Assembly: GCA_900557555.1 (NCBI GenBank)
Contig: USTH01000035.1
Coordinates: 1-14,712 of the forward strand
DNA length: 14,712 nt
From: an uncultured Prevotellaceae bacterium
GTDB lineage: Bacteria > Bacteroidota > Bacteroidia > Bacteroidales > Bacteroidaceae
Direction of reading: 5' to 3'
The notes under the pieces were generated by a model. The model did not search any database. It was not told the DNA's origin and was given only the letters and a program-made list of their open reading frames with translations. Both the position numbers and the translations under genes were made by a program. Positions 6,514 to 14,182 of the stretch are shown one piece after another (position 1 is the stretch's first letter; every line of letters begins with the position of its first letter).

Positions 6514-7302
6514 GTGAAAACCTCTCATCCAGTTATTCTCACGATTGCAGGCAGTGACCCTTGCTGCGGTGCAGGACTACAGGCCGACATCAGAGTGGCG
6601 TCGGCCATTGGCTGCTATGCCACCAGTGTTACGACTGCTCTGACGGCACAAAACACCACGGGCGTGTATGAAGTGTGGCCGTTGTCGCCGCATCAGGTGG
6701 CAGAGCAGGGGCGGGTGCTGCTTGACGACATTGTGCCGTGCGCCGTAAAAGTGGGCATGATTGCTACTGAAGAGGTGGCGGCTGTGGTGACAGATCTGGT
6801 CAACGCATTGCCCAATGTTAGTGTGGTTGTAGACACCATCTTTAGGTCTACCTCGGGCAAACCTCTATTGACAACAAACGGAACAGGTGCGTTCGAACGT
6901 TTGATGAGTTCGGCACGCATAATAACGCCCAATCTGCCAGAGGCGGAGGTTCTGCTCTTGGGTGAAAGGCTCATGGTAGAAGAAATTCCAGAGGCTCTCA
7001 GTAGTAGATTTGGCGGTGTGTCTGTCTATCTTAAAGGTGGCCACGGAACGGGTGACTTGGTAACAGACTTGTTCTATAATGCAGAGTCTGGCACTTTGCT
7101 CAAATTGGAGGCGGCCCGTGTGGACACGCTCAACACACATGGTACGGGGTGTTGTCTGTCGACGGCGCTTGCCTGCTATCTTGCTCGTGGCTGCCAACTT
7201 GATGTAGCCGTACGCAAGGCTCACGAGTTTACGCACAAGGCATTGGAGGGGGGCTGTGGTTTTGCGCTCGGTGCCGGACATGGGCCGACGTTTAGCTTTT
7301 GA
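6514..7302 (+). CDS. thiD: Hydroxymethylpyrimidine kinase / phosphomethylpyrimidine kinase
   Basis: Thiamine-pathway kinase that phosphorylates HMP and HMP-phosphate to HMP-diphosphate. The product is 262 aa from the GTG at 6514, which places VKTSHPVILTIAGSD where ThiD proteins normally begin. The frame is open back to an ATG at 6436 that lies next to the tRNA 3' end, and a GTG at 6499 is also possible. Ribokinase-fold motifs are present: GSDPCCGAGLQAD (13-25), ITPNLPEAEVL (137-147), LKGGHG (173-178) and the anion hole NTHGTGCCLSTA (207-218). Two features are atypical: Cys17-Cys18 where the family usually has small residues, and DTIFRSTSGKPLL where DPVMVAKSG is common. Either may reflect lineage divergence. 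It stands alone, away from other thi genes. Confidence 0.85.
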   Translation: MKTSHPVILTIAGSDPCCGAGLQADIRVASAIGCYATSVTTALTAQNTTGVYEVWPLSPHQVAEQGRVLLDDIVPCAVKVGMIATEEVAAVVTDLVNALPNVSVVVDTIFRSTSGKPLLTTNGTGAFERLMSSARIITPNLPEAEVLLLGERLMVEEIPEALSSRFGGVSVYLKGGHGTGDLVTDLFYNAESGTLLKLEAARVDTLNTHGTGCCLSTALACYLARGCQLDVAVRKAHEFTHKALEGGCGFALGAGHGPTFSF

Positions 7303-7370
7303 TAGACCTCGTTCCAAGGAACAGCGTGTTTATTTGTGTTAAACAGGACTGATAATATAAGGCTTTTTCG

Positions 7371-7378
7371 TATATTTG
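7371..7378 (+). promoter_or_regulatory. -7 box for the glycosyltransferase operon
   Basis: TATATTTG matches TAnnTTTG exactly and lies 29 bases before the ATG at 7408, giving an expected leader of about 22 nt. It falls inside the longer open frame from a GTG at 7336, which supports the downstream start. No -33 TTTG was found at the expected spacing. Confidence 0.55.
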
Positions 7379-7407
7379 CAGATGAGTGTAACAGCATAGA
7401 CTTTTGT

Positions 7408-8403
7408 ATGGCAGAAGATGCAGAACATAACCGCGCGTTAAAAATTTCCGTTGTGATGGCAACCTACAACGGCGGCCGCTATTTGGACAAGCAGTTAGAC
7501 AGCATCATGGCCCAAACCTATCCCATCTATGAGCTTATTGTGCAGGACGACGGTTCAACTGACAACACGCTGTCCATACTTGACCGATATGCAAAGCAAA
7601 ACGCCATGATGAGGGTTTACGCCAACACTTCTGGTTGTCATGGTGTCAACGGCAACTTTTTTTCTGCCATGGCGCGTGCTGAGGGCGATTATATTGCCAT
7701 TTGCGATCAGGACGACCTGTGGGAGTGCGACAAACTGCGTCTTCAGGCAGAGGCGATAGGTGACAAGGCCATGTGTACGGGTTTTTCGGTGCCATTTTCA
7801 AGCGATGGCTTTCCGGCAAAGGCCGACATGCGCATCCCCAACCTGCATCTAATCCGCAACACCTATCTTAGCCAGATTCCGGGTCACACCATGTTGTTTC
7901 GAAAAGAGCTTCTCGACTATCTGAAAGGTGGTGTCGAGATGCCACTCTATTATGACTGGCAGTTGGCCTGTGTGGCATCGGCTATGGAGAGCGTGGTCTT
8001 TGTCAACAGAACTCTGGTGCATTTTCGGCGCCACGCTGGCGCTGCTACTGCTGTGGCACCCGTAAGCAGCGCATTGCTGTCGGGTGGCGCATGGAACTAT
8101 GTTACGGTGTCGCTGTTTCATCATAAGGCTCTGCAGCGTGAGGTACGCAACAGGTTTATGATTGTGCTGCCGTTTCTGCAAGGCTTGCCGTTCCAGACCC
8201 ATAGCCTTGTGGAGGCGATAAGGATGAGCCACTTGCAACTGCAGCGTGGGCCGATGGCTTTTTTGCGGCGCATGGTGTTCTTCGTGAGACATCAGCATCA
8301 GATTTTCCACACAGAGGAGCGCCGACCGGTGATAAGGCTCCTAAGGGCAATGTTTTTTGTATTTTCGTGCGGATATTACTACAGATCGCACCTCAAGAAA
8401 TAA
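7408..8403 (+). CDS. Family 2 glycosyltransferase
   Basis: Likely transfers a sugar from a nucleotide-sugar to a growing surface glycan at the cytoplasmic face. The 331-aa product has a GT-A fold: ISVVMATYNGGRYL at 13-26, IVQDDGSTDNT at 44-54, the DXD-type metal site CDQDD (99-103) and an acceptor-side YYDWQ motif (D183). RFMIVLPFL and later segments are hydrophobic or amphipathic but no clear membrane anchor is seen. HFRRH (205-209) fits the C-terminal histidine region of this GT2 group. The product resembles rhamnosyl- or other O-antigen-type transferases; donor and acceptor are unknown. The ATG at 7408 is chosen because of the upstream -7 box. It leads a four-gene operon and is followed by the licD-like gene after 16 bases. 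Confidence 0.88.
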   Translation: MAEDAEHNRALKISVVMATYNGGRYLDKQLDSIMAQTYPIYELIVQDDGSTDNTLSILDRYAKQNAMMRVYANTSGCHGVNGNFFSAMARAEGDYIAICDQDDLWECDKLRLQAEAIGDKAMCTGFSVPFSSDGFPAKADMRIPNLHLIRNTYLSQIPGHTMLFRKELLDYLKGGVEMPLYYDWQLACVASAMESVVFVNRTLVHFRRHAGAATAVAPVSSALLSGGAWNYVTVSLFHHKALQREVRNRFMIVLPFLQGLPFQTHSLVEAIRMSHLQLQRGPMAFLRRMVFFVRHQHQIFHTEERRPVIRLLRAMFFVFSCGYYYRSHLKK

Positions 8404-8419
8404 CTTCTTTTTCATCATT

Positions 8420-9244
8420 ATGAATAATACATATCTGGAAGAATTCCGCCGGCAGTCCCTGCGACAGGCTCAGCTCAAGATGTTGTGCATCCTTGAGGAG
8501 ATAGACCGCATTTGCCGTCTTCACGGCATCCATTACTGGATAGAGGGTGGCACTCTCTTGGGAGCTATGCGTCACAAGGGTTTCATTCCTTGGGATGACG
8601 ATCTTGACGTGTCAATGATGCGGCAGGATTACAACCGGTTTTTGGAAGTTGCTCCGACAGAGTTGCCCGACACAATGTTCCTGCAGACTCGGCGCAGTGA
8701 CCCCGGCATAGCTTTTAGGGCGTGCAAGGTAAGAGACCTGAACTCATACATTGCTGATGCCGACGACAATAACGGCCAAGCTTATCAGAAGGGCATCTTC
8801 GTTGACGTGTTTCCTTATGACAATGCTCCTTCCCGTGGACGACGTTTCATGGGAAAGGTGGCAAGGGCGGTCTGCATTGCTGACACTGCACTCCACAAGC
8901 CTCACTGCTATTCGTGGCGCTCGGCTGTAGCGTTGTTCTACTTTGGCATTAAGAGACCTTTGTGTCTGTGGGTGTGGCGATTGGTGCGCAAAATTACGGC
9001 AAATGGCAGATATGTGGCCATTGACCCTTATTTCAGCTGGTGCCGCGCCATTCATCCTAAGGAAAACGTGTTTCCGCTGACTGAGGTGGAGTTTGAGGGC
9101 AGGAAGTTCCCCGCTCCGGCCAAGAGTGATGAATATCTTGCAACGCTCTATGGCGACTGGCGACAAATCCCTCCAAAGGAAAAGCGGCAGATACACTCCA
9201 TGATAATTGTTCCCGAACTGCTTCAAGACCCCGCCAAACAATGA
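8420..9244 (+). CDS. LicD family phosphotransferase
   Basis: Member of the LicD family (PF04991, nucleotidyltransferase-like fold). Characterised members attach phosphocholine or other phosphate-linked groups to surface glycans such as LPS or teichoic acid. The 274-aa product has the family signature: HYWIEGGTLLGAMRHKGFIPWDDDLD (about 38-63), with GGTLLG and the metal-binding acidic cluster DDDLD, then GIFVDVFPYD (125-134) and YGDWRQIPP (244-252). The actual substituent is unknown: no choline kinase or CDP-choline synthesis genes (licA, licC) are present in the window. The ATG at 8420 avoids overlap with the preceding GT gene. Its stop overlaps the next gene's start (ATGA), indicating coupling. 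Confidence 0.88.
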   Translation: MNNTYLEEFRRQSLRQAQLKMLCILEEIDRICRLHGIHYWIEGGTLLGAMRHKGFIPWDDDLDVSMMRQDYNRFLEVAPTELPDTMFLQTRRSDPGIAFRACKVRDLNSYIADADDNNGQAYQKGIFVDVFPYDNAPSRGRRFMGKVARAVCIADTALHKPHCYSWRSAVALFYFGIKRPLCLWVWRLVRKITANGRYVAIDPYFSWCRAIHPKENVFPLTEVEFEGRKFPAPAKSDEYLATLYGDWRQIPPKEKRQIHSMIIVPELLQDPAKQ

Positions 9245-10533
9245 AGATATTATTGGTCAACACAAGCGGCAAGACAGGAGGGGCGGCTATAGCGGCCTCG
9301 CGGCTTATGGCTACGCTAAACAGAAACGGCGTGGATGCCACAATGTTGGTTGCCGATGGAGAGACCCGTCGAAATGGGGCGGTGGCTTCGTTGCCTTGTC
9401 GTCTGAGGCATAAGTGGAATTTCCTGTCGGAACGACTGCTGCTCTATGTGAGCCAGAACTTCAGCCGCAAGCATTTGTTTGACATCGACCCTGCTATGAC
9501 GGGGACTGACATTACACGTCTGCCGGAGTTTTCTGAGGCCGACGTGATACATCTGCACTGGGTCAATCAAGGCTTTCTCTCGCTCAGAGACATCAGACAC
9601 ATTCTTGAGAGCGGCAAGCCCGTGGTTTGGACCATGCACGACATGTGGCCTTTCACTGGTGTCTGCCATTATGTGCACAGTTGCGACCATTACAAAAGGC
9701 AGTGTGGCAACTGTCCTTTGTTGGCACACAGAGGCCCCGGAGACCTCTCGCACAGGATATGGAAACGCAAGCAGGCCGTGTGGAGCAGGTTTCCTCGGCT
9801 TACCTTTGTGGCGTGCAGCAAATGGTTGGCGCAGACAGCAGCCGGCAGTCCTTTAGTGGGAGGACACAAGGTGCTCAACATTGTAAACCCTATAGATTGT
9901 GAACTCTATTCGCCTCGCAACAAGGCAGAGGCAAGACAGGCGCTTGGCTTGTCTGCCGGCAACAAGAAGCTGATACTGTTTTGCGCATATAACGTCATGT
10001 TGCCGATAAAGGGCTTGGCTTACTTAAAGGAAGCGTTGGAGATGCTTGTAAGTATCTCACCAGAACTTAAGGAACAGCTGGGCGTGGTGATGGTTGGCAA
10101 AGGGTCGGAAACTGCTGGTGTAGATTTTCCTGTTGAAACGTTCCCTATGGGTTTTGTGACTGACGAGCATCGCAAGGCAACCATCTACAATGCCTGCGAT
10201 GTGTTCGCAATTCCGTCACTGCAAGACAATCTGCCCAACACCATCGTTGAGGCTAAGGCAAGCGGCCTACCCGTAATAGGCACCAAGGTTGGTGGCATTC
10301 CACAGATGATAGAACATGGTGTTGATGGTTGTCTGGTAGCTCCGCAGGACTCCGCCGAACTGGCAGAGGCTCTCAAGTGGATGCTCAGCGAGGCAAACCT
10401 CGACCGCATGTCCGAGCAAAGTCGCCTTGATGCCCAAAAACAGTATTCCGAGCAGACGGTGGCCAGACGCTACCTGGAGTGCTACCGCAGTCTGATGGAT
10501 GAACACCGACAATCCTTTACAGAAAAACAATAG
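9241..10533 (+). CDS. Family 4 glycosyltransferase
   Basis: Retaining GT-B glycosyltransferase, 430 aa, probably building a surface glycan. The N-terminal half opens with KILLVNTSGKTGGAAIAA and includes DVIHLHWVNQG (101-111) and a cysteine-containing stretch, WTMHDMWPFTGVCHY then CDHYKRQCGNCPLL (C142, C148, C155, C158), as in WcaC-like members. The C-terminal donor-binding half has VNPIDCELYSP and YNACDVFAIPSLQDNLPNTIVEAKASGLPVI (E337). The first acidic residue of the EX7E motif is D329 instead of Glu. The order of folds and the lack of membrane segments fit a peripheral cytoplasmic enzyme. It overlaps the licD-like gene by 4 bases and precedes the last GT gene by 8. Confidence 0.9.
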   Translation: MKILLVNTSGKTGGAAIAASRLMATLNRNGVDATMLVADGETRRNGAVASLPCRLRHKWNFLSERLLLYVSQNFSRKHLFDIDPAMTGTDITRLPEFSEADVIHLHWVNQGFLSLRDIRHILESGKPVVWTMHDMWPFTGVCHYVHSCDHYKRQCGNCPLLAHRGPGDLSHRIWKRKQAVWSRFPRLTFVACSKWLAQTAAGSPLVGGHKVLNIVNPIDCELYSPRNKAEARQALGLSAGNKKLILFCAYNVMLPIKGLAYLKEALEMLVSISPELKEQLGVVMVGKGSETAGVDFPVETFPMGFVTDEHRKATIYNACDVFAIPSLQDNLPNTIVEAKASGLPVIGTKVGGIPQMIEHGVDGCLVAPQDSAELAEALKWMLSEANLDRMSEQSRLDAQKQYSEQTVARRYLECYRSLMDEHRQSFTEKQ

Positions 10534-10541
10534 AGACAACC

Positions 10542-11309
10542 ATGAGCATAAAGATTACAGTGGCCACCGTGATATGGAATCCGGGGCTCTTGCTGCAACG
10601 CACCCTCGACAGCGTTATGGAACAAGACTATGACAACATAGAGCATGTCATTGTCGATGGGAGGTCAAAGGACAATACGATGATATTGCTGCACCAATAT
10701 CAGGAACGCAATTCGCTCAGAGCTGTGAGACGTGAAATCAACATGCTCAGCGAGCCTGACAATGGTCTGTATGACGCAATGAACAAGGCTATCAACATGG
10801 CTACGGGCGACTACATCGTGTTCCTAAATGCCGGAGACAAGTTTCATTCTACCTCTGTGCTCAGCGAGGTAGCGAAGTGTGCAGAATCCCAACCTGCCGT
10901 AATTTACGGCAATACCGATATTGTGGACGATGACGGTACATTCCTATATCGGCGTAGGCTGCAACCTCCGCCACAGTTGCACTGGAGGTCTTTTAGACAG
11001 GGAATGTTGGTTTGTCATCAGGCATTCTTTGCACGCACTGATATCGCTAAAGAAAACCTCTATAATCTCAAATACAGATACTCTGCAGATTTTGACTGGT
11101 GCATACGCATCATGAAGACGGCAGAGAGACTCGGTCTGCCGATGGTCAATGCCGGCATTGTGGTGGCTGACTATCTTGAGGAGGGCATGACAACAGCAAA
11201 CCACCGCAAATCGCTTTTTGAGCGTTTCCGCATCATGGCGGTACACTATGGCTTTTTGTCTACGGTTTGGCGTCACCTGTATTTCGTATGGCGCTCAGTG
11301 AGGCGTTAG
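10542..11309 (+). CDS. Family 2 glycosyltransferase (WcaE-like)
   Basis: Second GT-A glycosyltransferase of the operon, 255 aa. It has ITVATVIWNPG (5-15), HVIVDGRSKDNT (35-46), SEPDNGLYDAMNKAI (70-84) and GDYIVFLNAGD (89-99), the last holding the metal-binding D99. VCHQAFFAR (157-165) and YSADFDWCIRI (180-190) follow. This SEPDNGLYDAMNKGI-type pattern is typical of colanic-acid WcaE-like and related transferases. The C-terminal residues 228-255 are hydrophobic and arginine-rich and may associate with the membrane. Donor sugar unknown. It is last in the operon; the next gene starts 144 bases later behind an AT-rich spacer. Confidence 0.88.
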   Translation: MSIKITVATVIWNPGLLLQRTLDSVMEQDYDNIEHVIVDGRSKDNTMILLHQYQERNSLRAVRREINMLSEPDNGLYDAMNKAINMATGDYIVFLNAGDKFHSTSVLSEVAKCAESQPAVIYGNTDIVDDDGTFLYRRRLQPPPQLHWRSFRQGMLVCHQAFFARTDIAKENLYNLKYRYSADFDWCIRIMKTAERLGLPMVNAGIVVADYLEEGMTTANHRKSLFERFRIMAVHYGFLSTVWRHLYFVWRSVRR

Positions 11310-11344
11310 ATTACAACTGGCTGCTTATAGCGGCATATTTATTC

Positions 11345-11428
11345 TTAAGTAGGTGTTCAAAAGAAAACTATTATAACAAAAACCAAACCTACTTGAAATA
11401 TTAAAATAAATTTGAAAACCTACTTAAA
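11345..11428. repeat. AACCTACTT repeats upstream of GIN gene
   Basis: AAACCTACTTgAA (11385-11397) and AAACCTACTTaAA (11416-11428) are direct copies 31 bp apart, differing at one base. TTAAGTAGGT (11345-11354) is a perfect inverted match to 11418-11427. All lie in the AT-rich 144-bp gap before the GIN lipoprotein gene. A TTTG at 11411-11414 could be a -33 box, but no good TAnnTTTG follows, so the promoter is not called. Confidence 0.6.
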
Positions 11429-11453
11429 GTTTAATCCTTTAGATATCTAAATT

Positions 11454-12269
11454 ATGAAAATCAAAATTTTGTTGTGGACATTATTGTGTGTGGTTCTGTC
11501 GGCTTGCAGAAGTCAGAGCGGACAAATGGGTCATGCGAACGACACGGAGAACGGGCGCGTGTTTGCGGTGGAAGACTTTGACGAAGTCGACATCAATTGT
11601 GATGCAAAGGTCACGGTCAACTTTGTGCAAGACAGCAGATGTGAGGTTACCGCCAAGGCTGCAGGCTCGGTTCTTGATGACATGAATGTGACGGTCAGAA
11701 ACGGAGAACTCATCGTGAGCTACCGCAAACCGTTGTCATACAGTGGCAACAGTCCAGAAATCCACCTTACAATCAAGGCGCCGTCTCTGAACGAGTTCTC
11801 CGCAGGAGGGCAGACTTCTTTCAACTGCACATCGTTGGTCCAGTCGCAAAACTTTGAAGTGGACTTGTCTGGTGCATCGGCCTTAAACATCGGCTCTCTG
11901 GAGTGCAGGGACCTGTCGGTTGACATCAGTGGCGTATCTTCGGTCGGTATAGATAAGGCGAAGTGTCGTGACATCGATGTAGACATCAGCGGTTCTTCTG
12001 TGTTGAAAGGCGATTACGAAGCAGAGAAAAGCGTAGAATACGACCTCTCGGGGACAAGCAAACTTGTGGTGTCGGCAAGGGCGGCAGAAGTTGGCATTGA
12101 GGCTGGCGGAACGTCGTCGATTACTTGTGACGTGAAGTGCGAGCGGCTTGAGGTGGAGACTTCTGGTACAAGCGAGGTGACTTTGAGGGGCAGAGCTGCT
12201 TACGTGAAAAAATCCGTGTCGGGAATGAGCGTACTCAACTTGTCAGGATTGGAGACTGGTGTTTTTTGA
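11454..12269 (+). CDS. GIN-domain (DUF2807) lipoprotein
   Basis: Predicted lipoprotein of 271 aa anchored in the outer or inner membrane. Residues 1-17 are a lipoprotein signal peptide with lipobox LSAC (C18). The mature part belongs to the putative auto-transporter adhesin head GIN family (DUF2807): VEDFDEVDINCDAKVTVNF (39-57) leads into seven regular repeats with core SG-x-S, at 137, 157, 177, 197, 216, 235 and 254 (for example DLSGASALNI, DISGVSSVGI, ETSGTSEVTL). This implies a parallel beta-solenoid with 19-20-residue turns. No enzymatic motif is seen and its role is unknown; adhesin-like or envelope-stress functions are guesses. It follows the glycosyltransferase operon but is separated by a 144-bp AT-rich spacer, so it probably has its own promoter. 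Confidence 0.88.
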   Translation: MKIKILLWTLLCVVLSACRSQSGQMGHANDTENGRVFAVEDFDEVDINCDAKVTVNFVQDSRCEVTAKAAGSVLDDMNVTVRNGELIVSYRKPLSYSGNSPEIHLTIKAPSLNEFSAGGQTSFNCTSLVQSQNFEVDLSGASALNIGSLECRDLSVDISGVSSVGIDKAKCRDIDVDISGSSVLKGDYEAEKSVEYDLSGTSKLVVSARAAEVGIEAGGTSSITCDVKCERLEVETSGTSEVTLRGRAAYVKKSVSGMSVLNLSGLETGVF

Positions 12270-12272
12270 TTG

Positions 12273-12288
12273 AACCCAAATCGGTCAT
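12273..12288 (+). repeat. 16-bp repeat, copy 2
   Basis: Identical to 2975-2990 and in the same orientation, beginning 3 bases after the GIN-gene stop codon. The second hairpin arm present beside copy 1 (ACCGAATTGGG) is absent here. Confidence 0.7.
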
Positions 12289-12329
12289 CAGGCCTGTGTC
12301 TTACCATAAAGACTTCGTTAGTGTATAAC

Positions 12330-12389
12330 TATAAGTTGTCCGCAAAAACTGTGTTATTCAAAAAACACGGTTTTTGCGGACAACTTATA
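12330..12389. terminator. Strong bidirectional terminator
   Basis: A near-perfect inverted repeat: 26-nt arms 12330-12355 and 12364-12389 with one G-T wobble and an 8-nt loop (ATTCAAAA). It contains internal A5 and T5 tracts. It sits in the 137-bp gap between the convergent GIN gene (stop 12269) and the secreted-protein gene (stop 12407), an ideal position for a shared terminator. Confidence 0.85.
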
Positions 12390-12406
12390 AGATTAATGTG
12401 GTCAGC

Positions 12407-14182
12407 CTATTTGTGAACTTTCTTGCCGTTTACGATGTAGATGCCAGAGGGCAGACTCTCAAGCTTGGAGTCAAGGGACTTGCCACTCAGGGAGTAGATG
12501 CTCTTGCCTTCTTTGTCTGTAGTGGCGGTTACATCTTCGATGCCGTCAGGAGTCCACGTGCCATGAGGATGCACTTCGACTTCGGCCATATAATTGCGCA
12601 GCTTTTCGGCCGCCTCATCGGCTTCAAGTCTTGACATCTTTTCCTTTATGATGCATGGGGTGTTGTTGTAGAGGTTCAGACATTCTAATAGCGGGAGGCC
12701 TGTGATAGACCTGATGATTCTGATGACGTTAGCCTTATTATTAGAAGACACATCCTTAGTGCTCGTCAGCACAAGGTCAGACAGTATCGAAACGGGGTAA
12801 ATCCCTACTTCTGATTTGGTTAACTCGCCGTCAACCGTCACACCTTTGGCCGAGGGGTCGAATGCTGCACCCTCAGGGTAGGAAATCTCGCAGCCCAAGA
12901 GTGTGAGAGAACGAATGTCAGCTATAGATGCATCCCCGTTGCCAATTGCTCTGACAGTGGAAGCCCTGATTCTGAGATTCTCCGTCGTTCCATCATCTCC
13001 AGCTATTCCCCAGGAACCCCTTGCAAAAACGTAGCAACTGTCGATGGTGAGGTCTTTCTCCATGTATATAGCGCATGCCTTCGTTGACAGAAGCTTAAGG
13101 GTGCCTTTGCCCCTGATGGTGGTGTTCTGTCCAAGAGTAAGTGCTGCACCATTTTCAGATTTTATGGAGACCAGTCCTGAGTAAACAATGTTGAGCGGTT
13201 GCTCTGATATGATGGCAGTACCATCCTCGGTATAGAAGATGGTTGCATTCAAATGGAGGGTTGTGGTTTTGGGGTCATATCTTATGTTGCCACTGACAAC
13301 CTTATCTATGAACGAGAGGTCACCGCAATTGTCGCTCGTCACCTGTGTACCTGCAATCCATAGGGGGTATTTCTCAACCTTGGTGGTAACCTTCTTTTCA
13401 CCGTAGCGGACGTAATTGCCACAAGCGTCTTGGGCAATTACATCAATAATATAAGTTGTGCCGGGCTCAAGTCCGCTTATTGGGTATGATGAGGTTAAGG
13501 ACCTAAATTTGTCCATATGCCAGCCAAGTTCTCCCTCTGTCTTCCATGCCGCCCTGTATTTCAAGTCCTTCAGCGGTGTGTCGTTGTCAGCGGCGGGTTT
13601 CAAAGTGAGGGTGATTGTATTGTTGGTTACCTCGGCTATAGAGTACTCGCCCGCTGTGGGGTCTTCCCATTCGGTGCGATAGACGGCCTCAATGGAATAT
13701 TGGTTGCCATCACCGTACACGGTATCGGTAATCTTGCCATCAAAGCTCAGACCGAATCGTCCGCTGTACGGATTGCCACCATGTATTATAAGGGTTCCAT
13801 TATCAAAGAGGCTCGAACCACGAGCTCTTTCGCCCGAAGACCATATTGCACTATAGCCGTACTTGTTATATTTTATTATCCAATATGTTTGACCTTCGTG
13901 TTCTTGCTCGTATTTGTAGCAAGAAGTCCTAGTGTTGTAGGAGTTGGCATGCAGGTCATTGTCACCACCGAAGGCCAGATACTCCTTATGGTCTGGAGAA
14001 AGAAATATCTCAATCCAGAAGGAGTTGTCGTCTCCTTGGATTTTTGATACTCGGTGACCATACAGTTGTTTTTCCACTCCGTTGATTTTTACATAGTTGC
14101 CAGCCGTCAGGGGCAGTGCTAACAATGTGGCGAAAAGGGCGGTCATCACCGTTCTCATTCTTTGTAGTAAAAATTTCTTCAT
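12407..14182 (-). CDS. Secreted multidomain protein with L7/L12-CTD-like segment
   Basis: Exported protein of 591 aa, function unknown. Residues 1-27 are a signal peptide (LPLTAG|N). Residues 28-170 are a unique N-terminal region. About 175-268 resembles a fibronectin type III domain (EYSIAEVTNNTITLTLKP, then ISGLEPGTTYIIDVIAQD). About 272-460 starts YPLWIAGTQVTSDNCGDL and continues as short beta repeats (SGNIRYDPKTTTLHLNA, GQNTTIRGKGTLKL, KDLTIDSCYVFA), consistent with a beta-helix. Residues about 469-538 match the C-terminal domain of ribosomal protein L7/L12 (NVIRIIRSITGLPLLE, KEKMSRLEADEA, AEVEV). The last 30 residues (IYSLSGKSLDSK, LPSGIYIVNGKKVHK) look like a type IX secretion sorting tail. 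The ATG at 14182 begins the signal peptide. It converges on the GIN gene across a shared terminator. Surface binding is a guess. Confidence 0.8.
   Translation of the reverse strand: MKKFLLQRMRTVMTALFATLLALPLTAGNYVKINGVEKQLYGHRVSKIQGDDNSFWIEIFLSPDHKEYLAFGGDNDLHANSYNTRTSCYKYEQEHEGQTYWIIKYNKYGYSAIWSSGERARGSSLFDNGTLIIHGGNPYSGRFGLSFDGKITDTVYGDGNQYSIEAVYRTEWEDPTAGEYSIAEVTNNTITLTLKPAADNDTPLKDLKYRAAWKTEGELGWHMDKFRSLTSSYPISGLEPGTTYIIDVIAQDACGNYVRYGEKKVTTKVEKYPLWIAGTQVTSDNCGDLSFIDKVVSGNIRYDPKTTTLHLNATIFYTEDGTAIISEQPLNIVYSGLVSIKSENGAALTLGQNTTIRGKGTLKLLSTKACAIYMEKDLTIDSCYVFARGSWGIAGDDGTTENLRIRASTVRAIGNGDASIADIRSLTLLGCEISYPEGAAFDPSAKGVTVDGELTKSEVGIYPVSILSDLVLTSTKDVSSNNKANVIRIIRSITGLPLLECLNLYNNTPCIIKEKMSRLEADEAAEKLRNYMAEVEVHPHGTWTPDGIEDVTATTDKEGKSIYSLSGKSLDSKLESLPSGIYIVNGKKVHK

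Noticed and set aside
7311..7322. Small hairpin GTTCC/GGAAC after thiD as a terminator
   Set aside because: The stem is only 5 bp with a 2-nt loop and no adjacent T tract.
7336..7407. Longer first-GT start at the GTG at 7336
   Set aside because: The extension would contain the TATATTTG promoter box; the ATG at 7408 gives a normal GT2 start.
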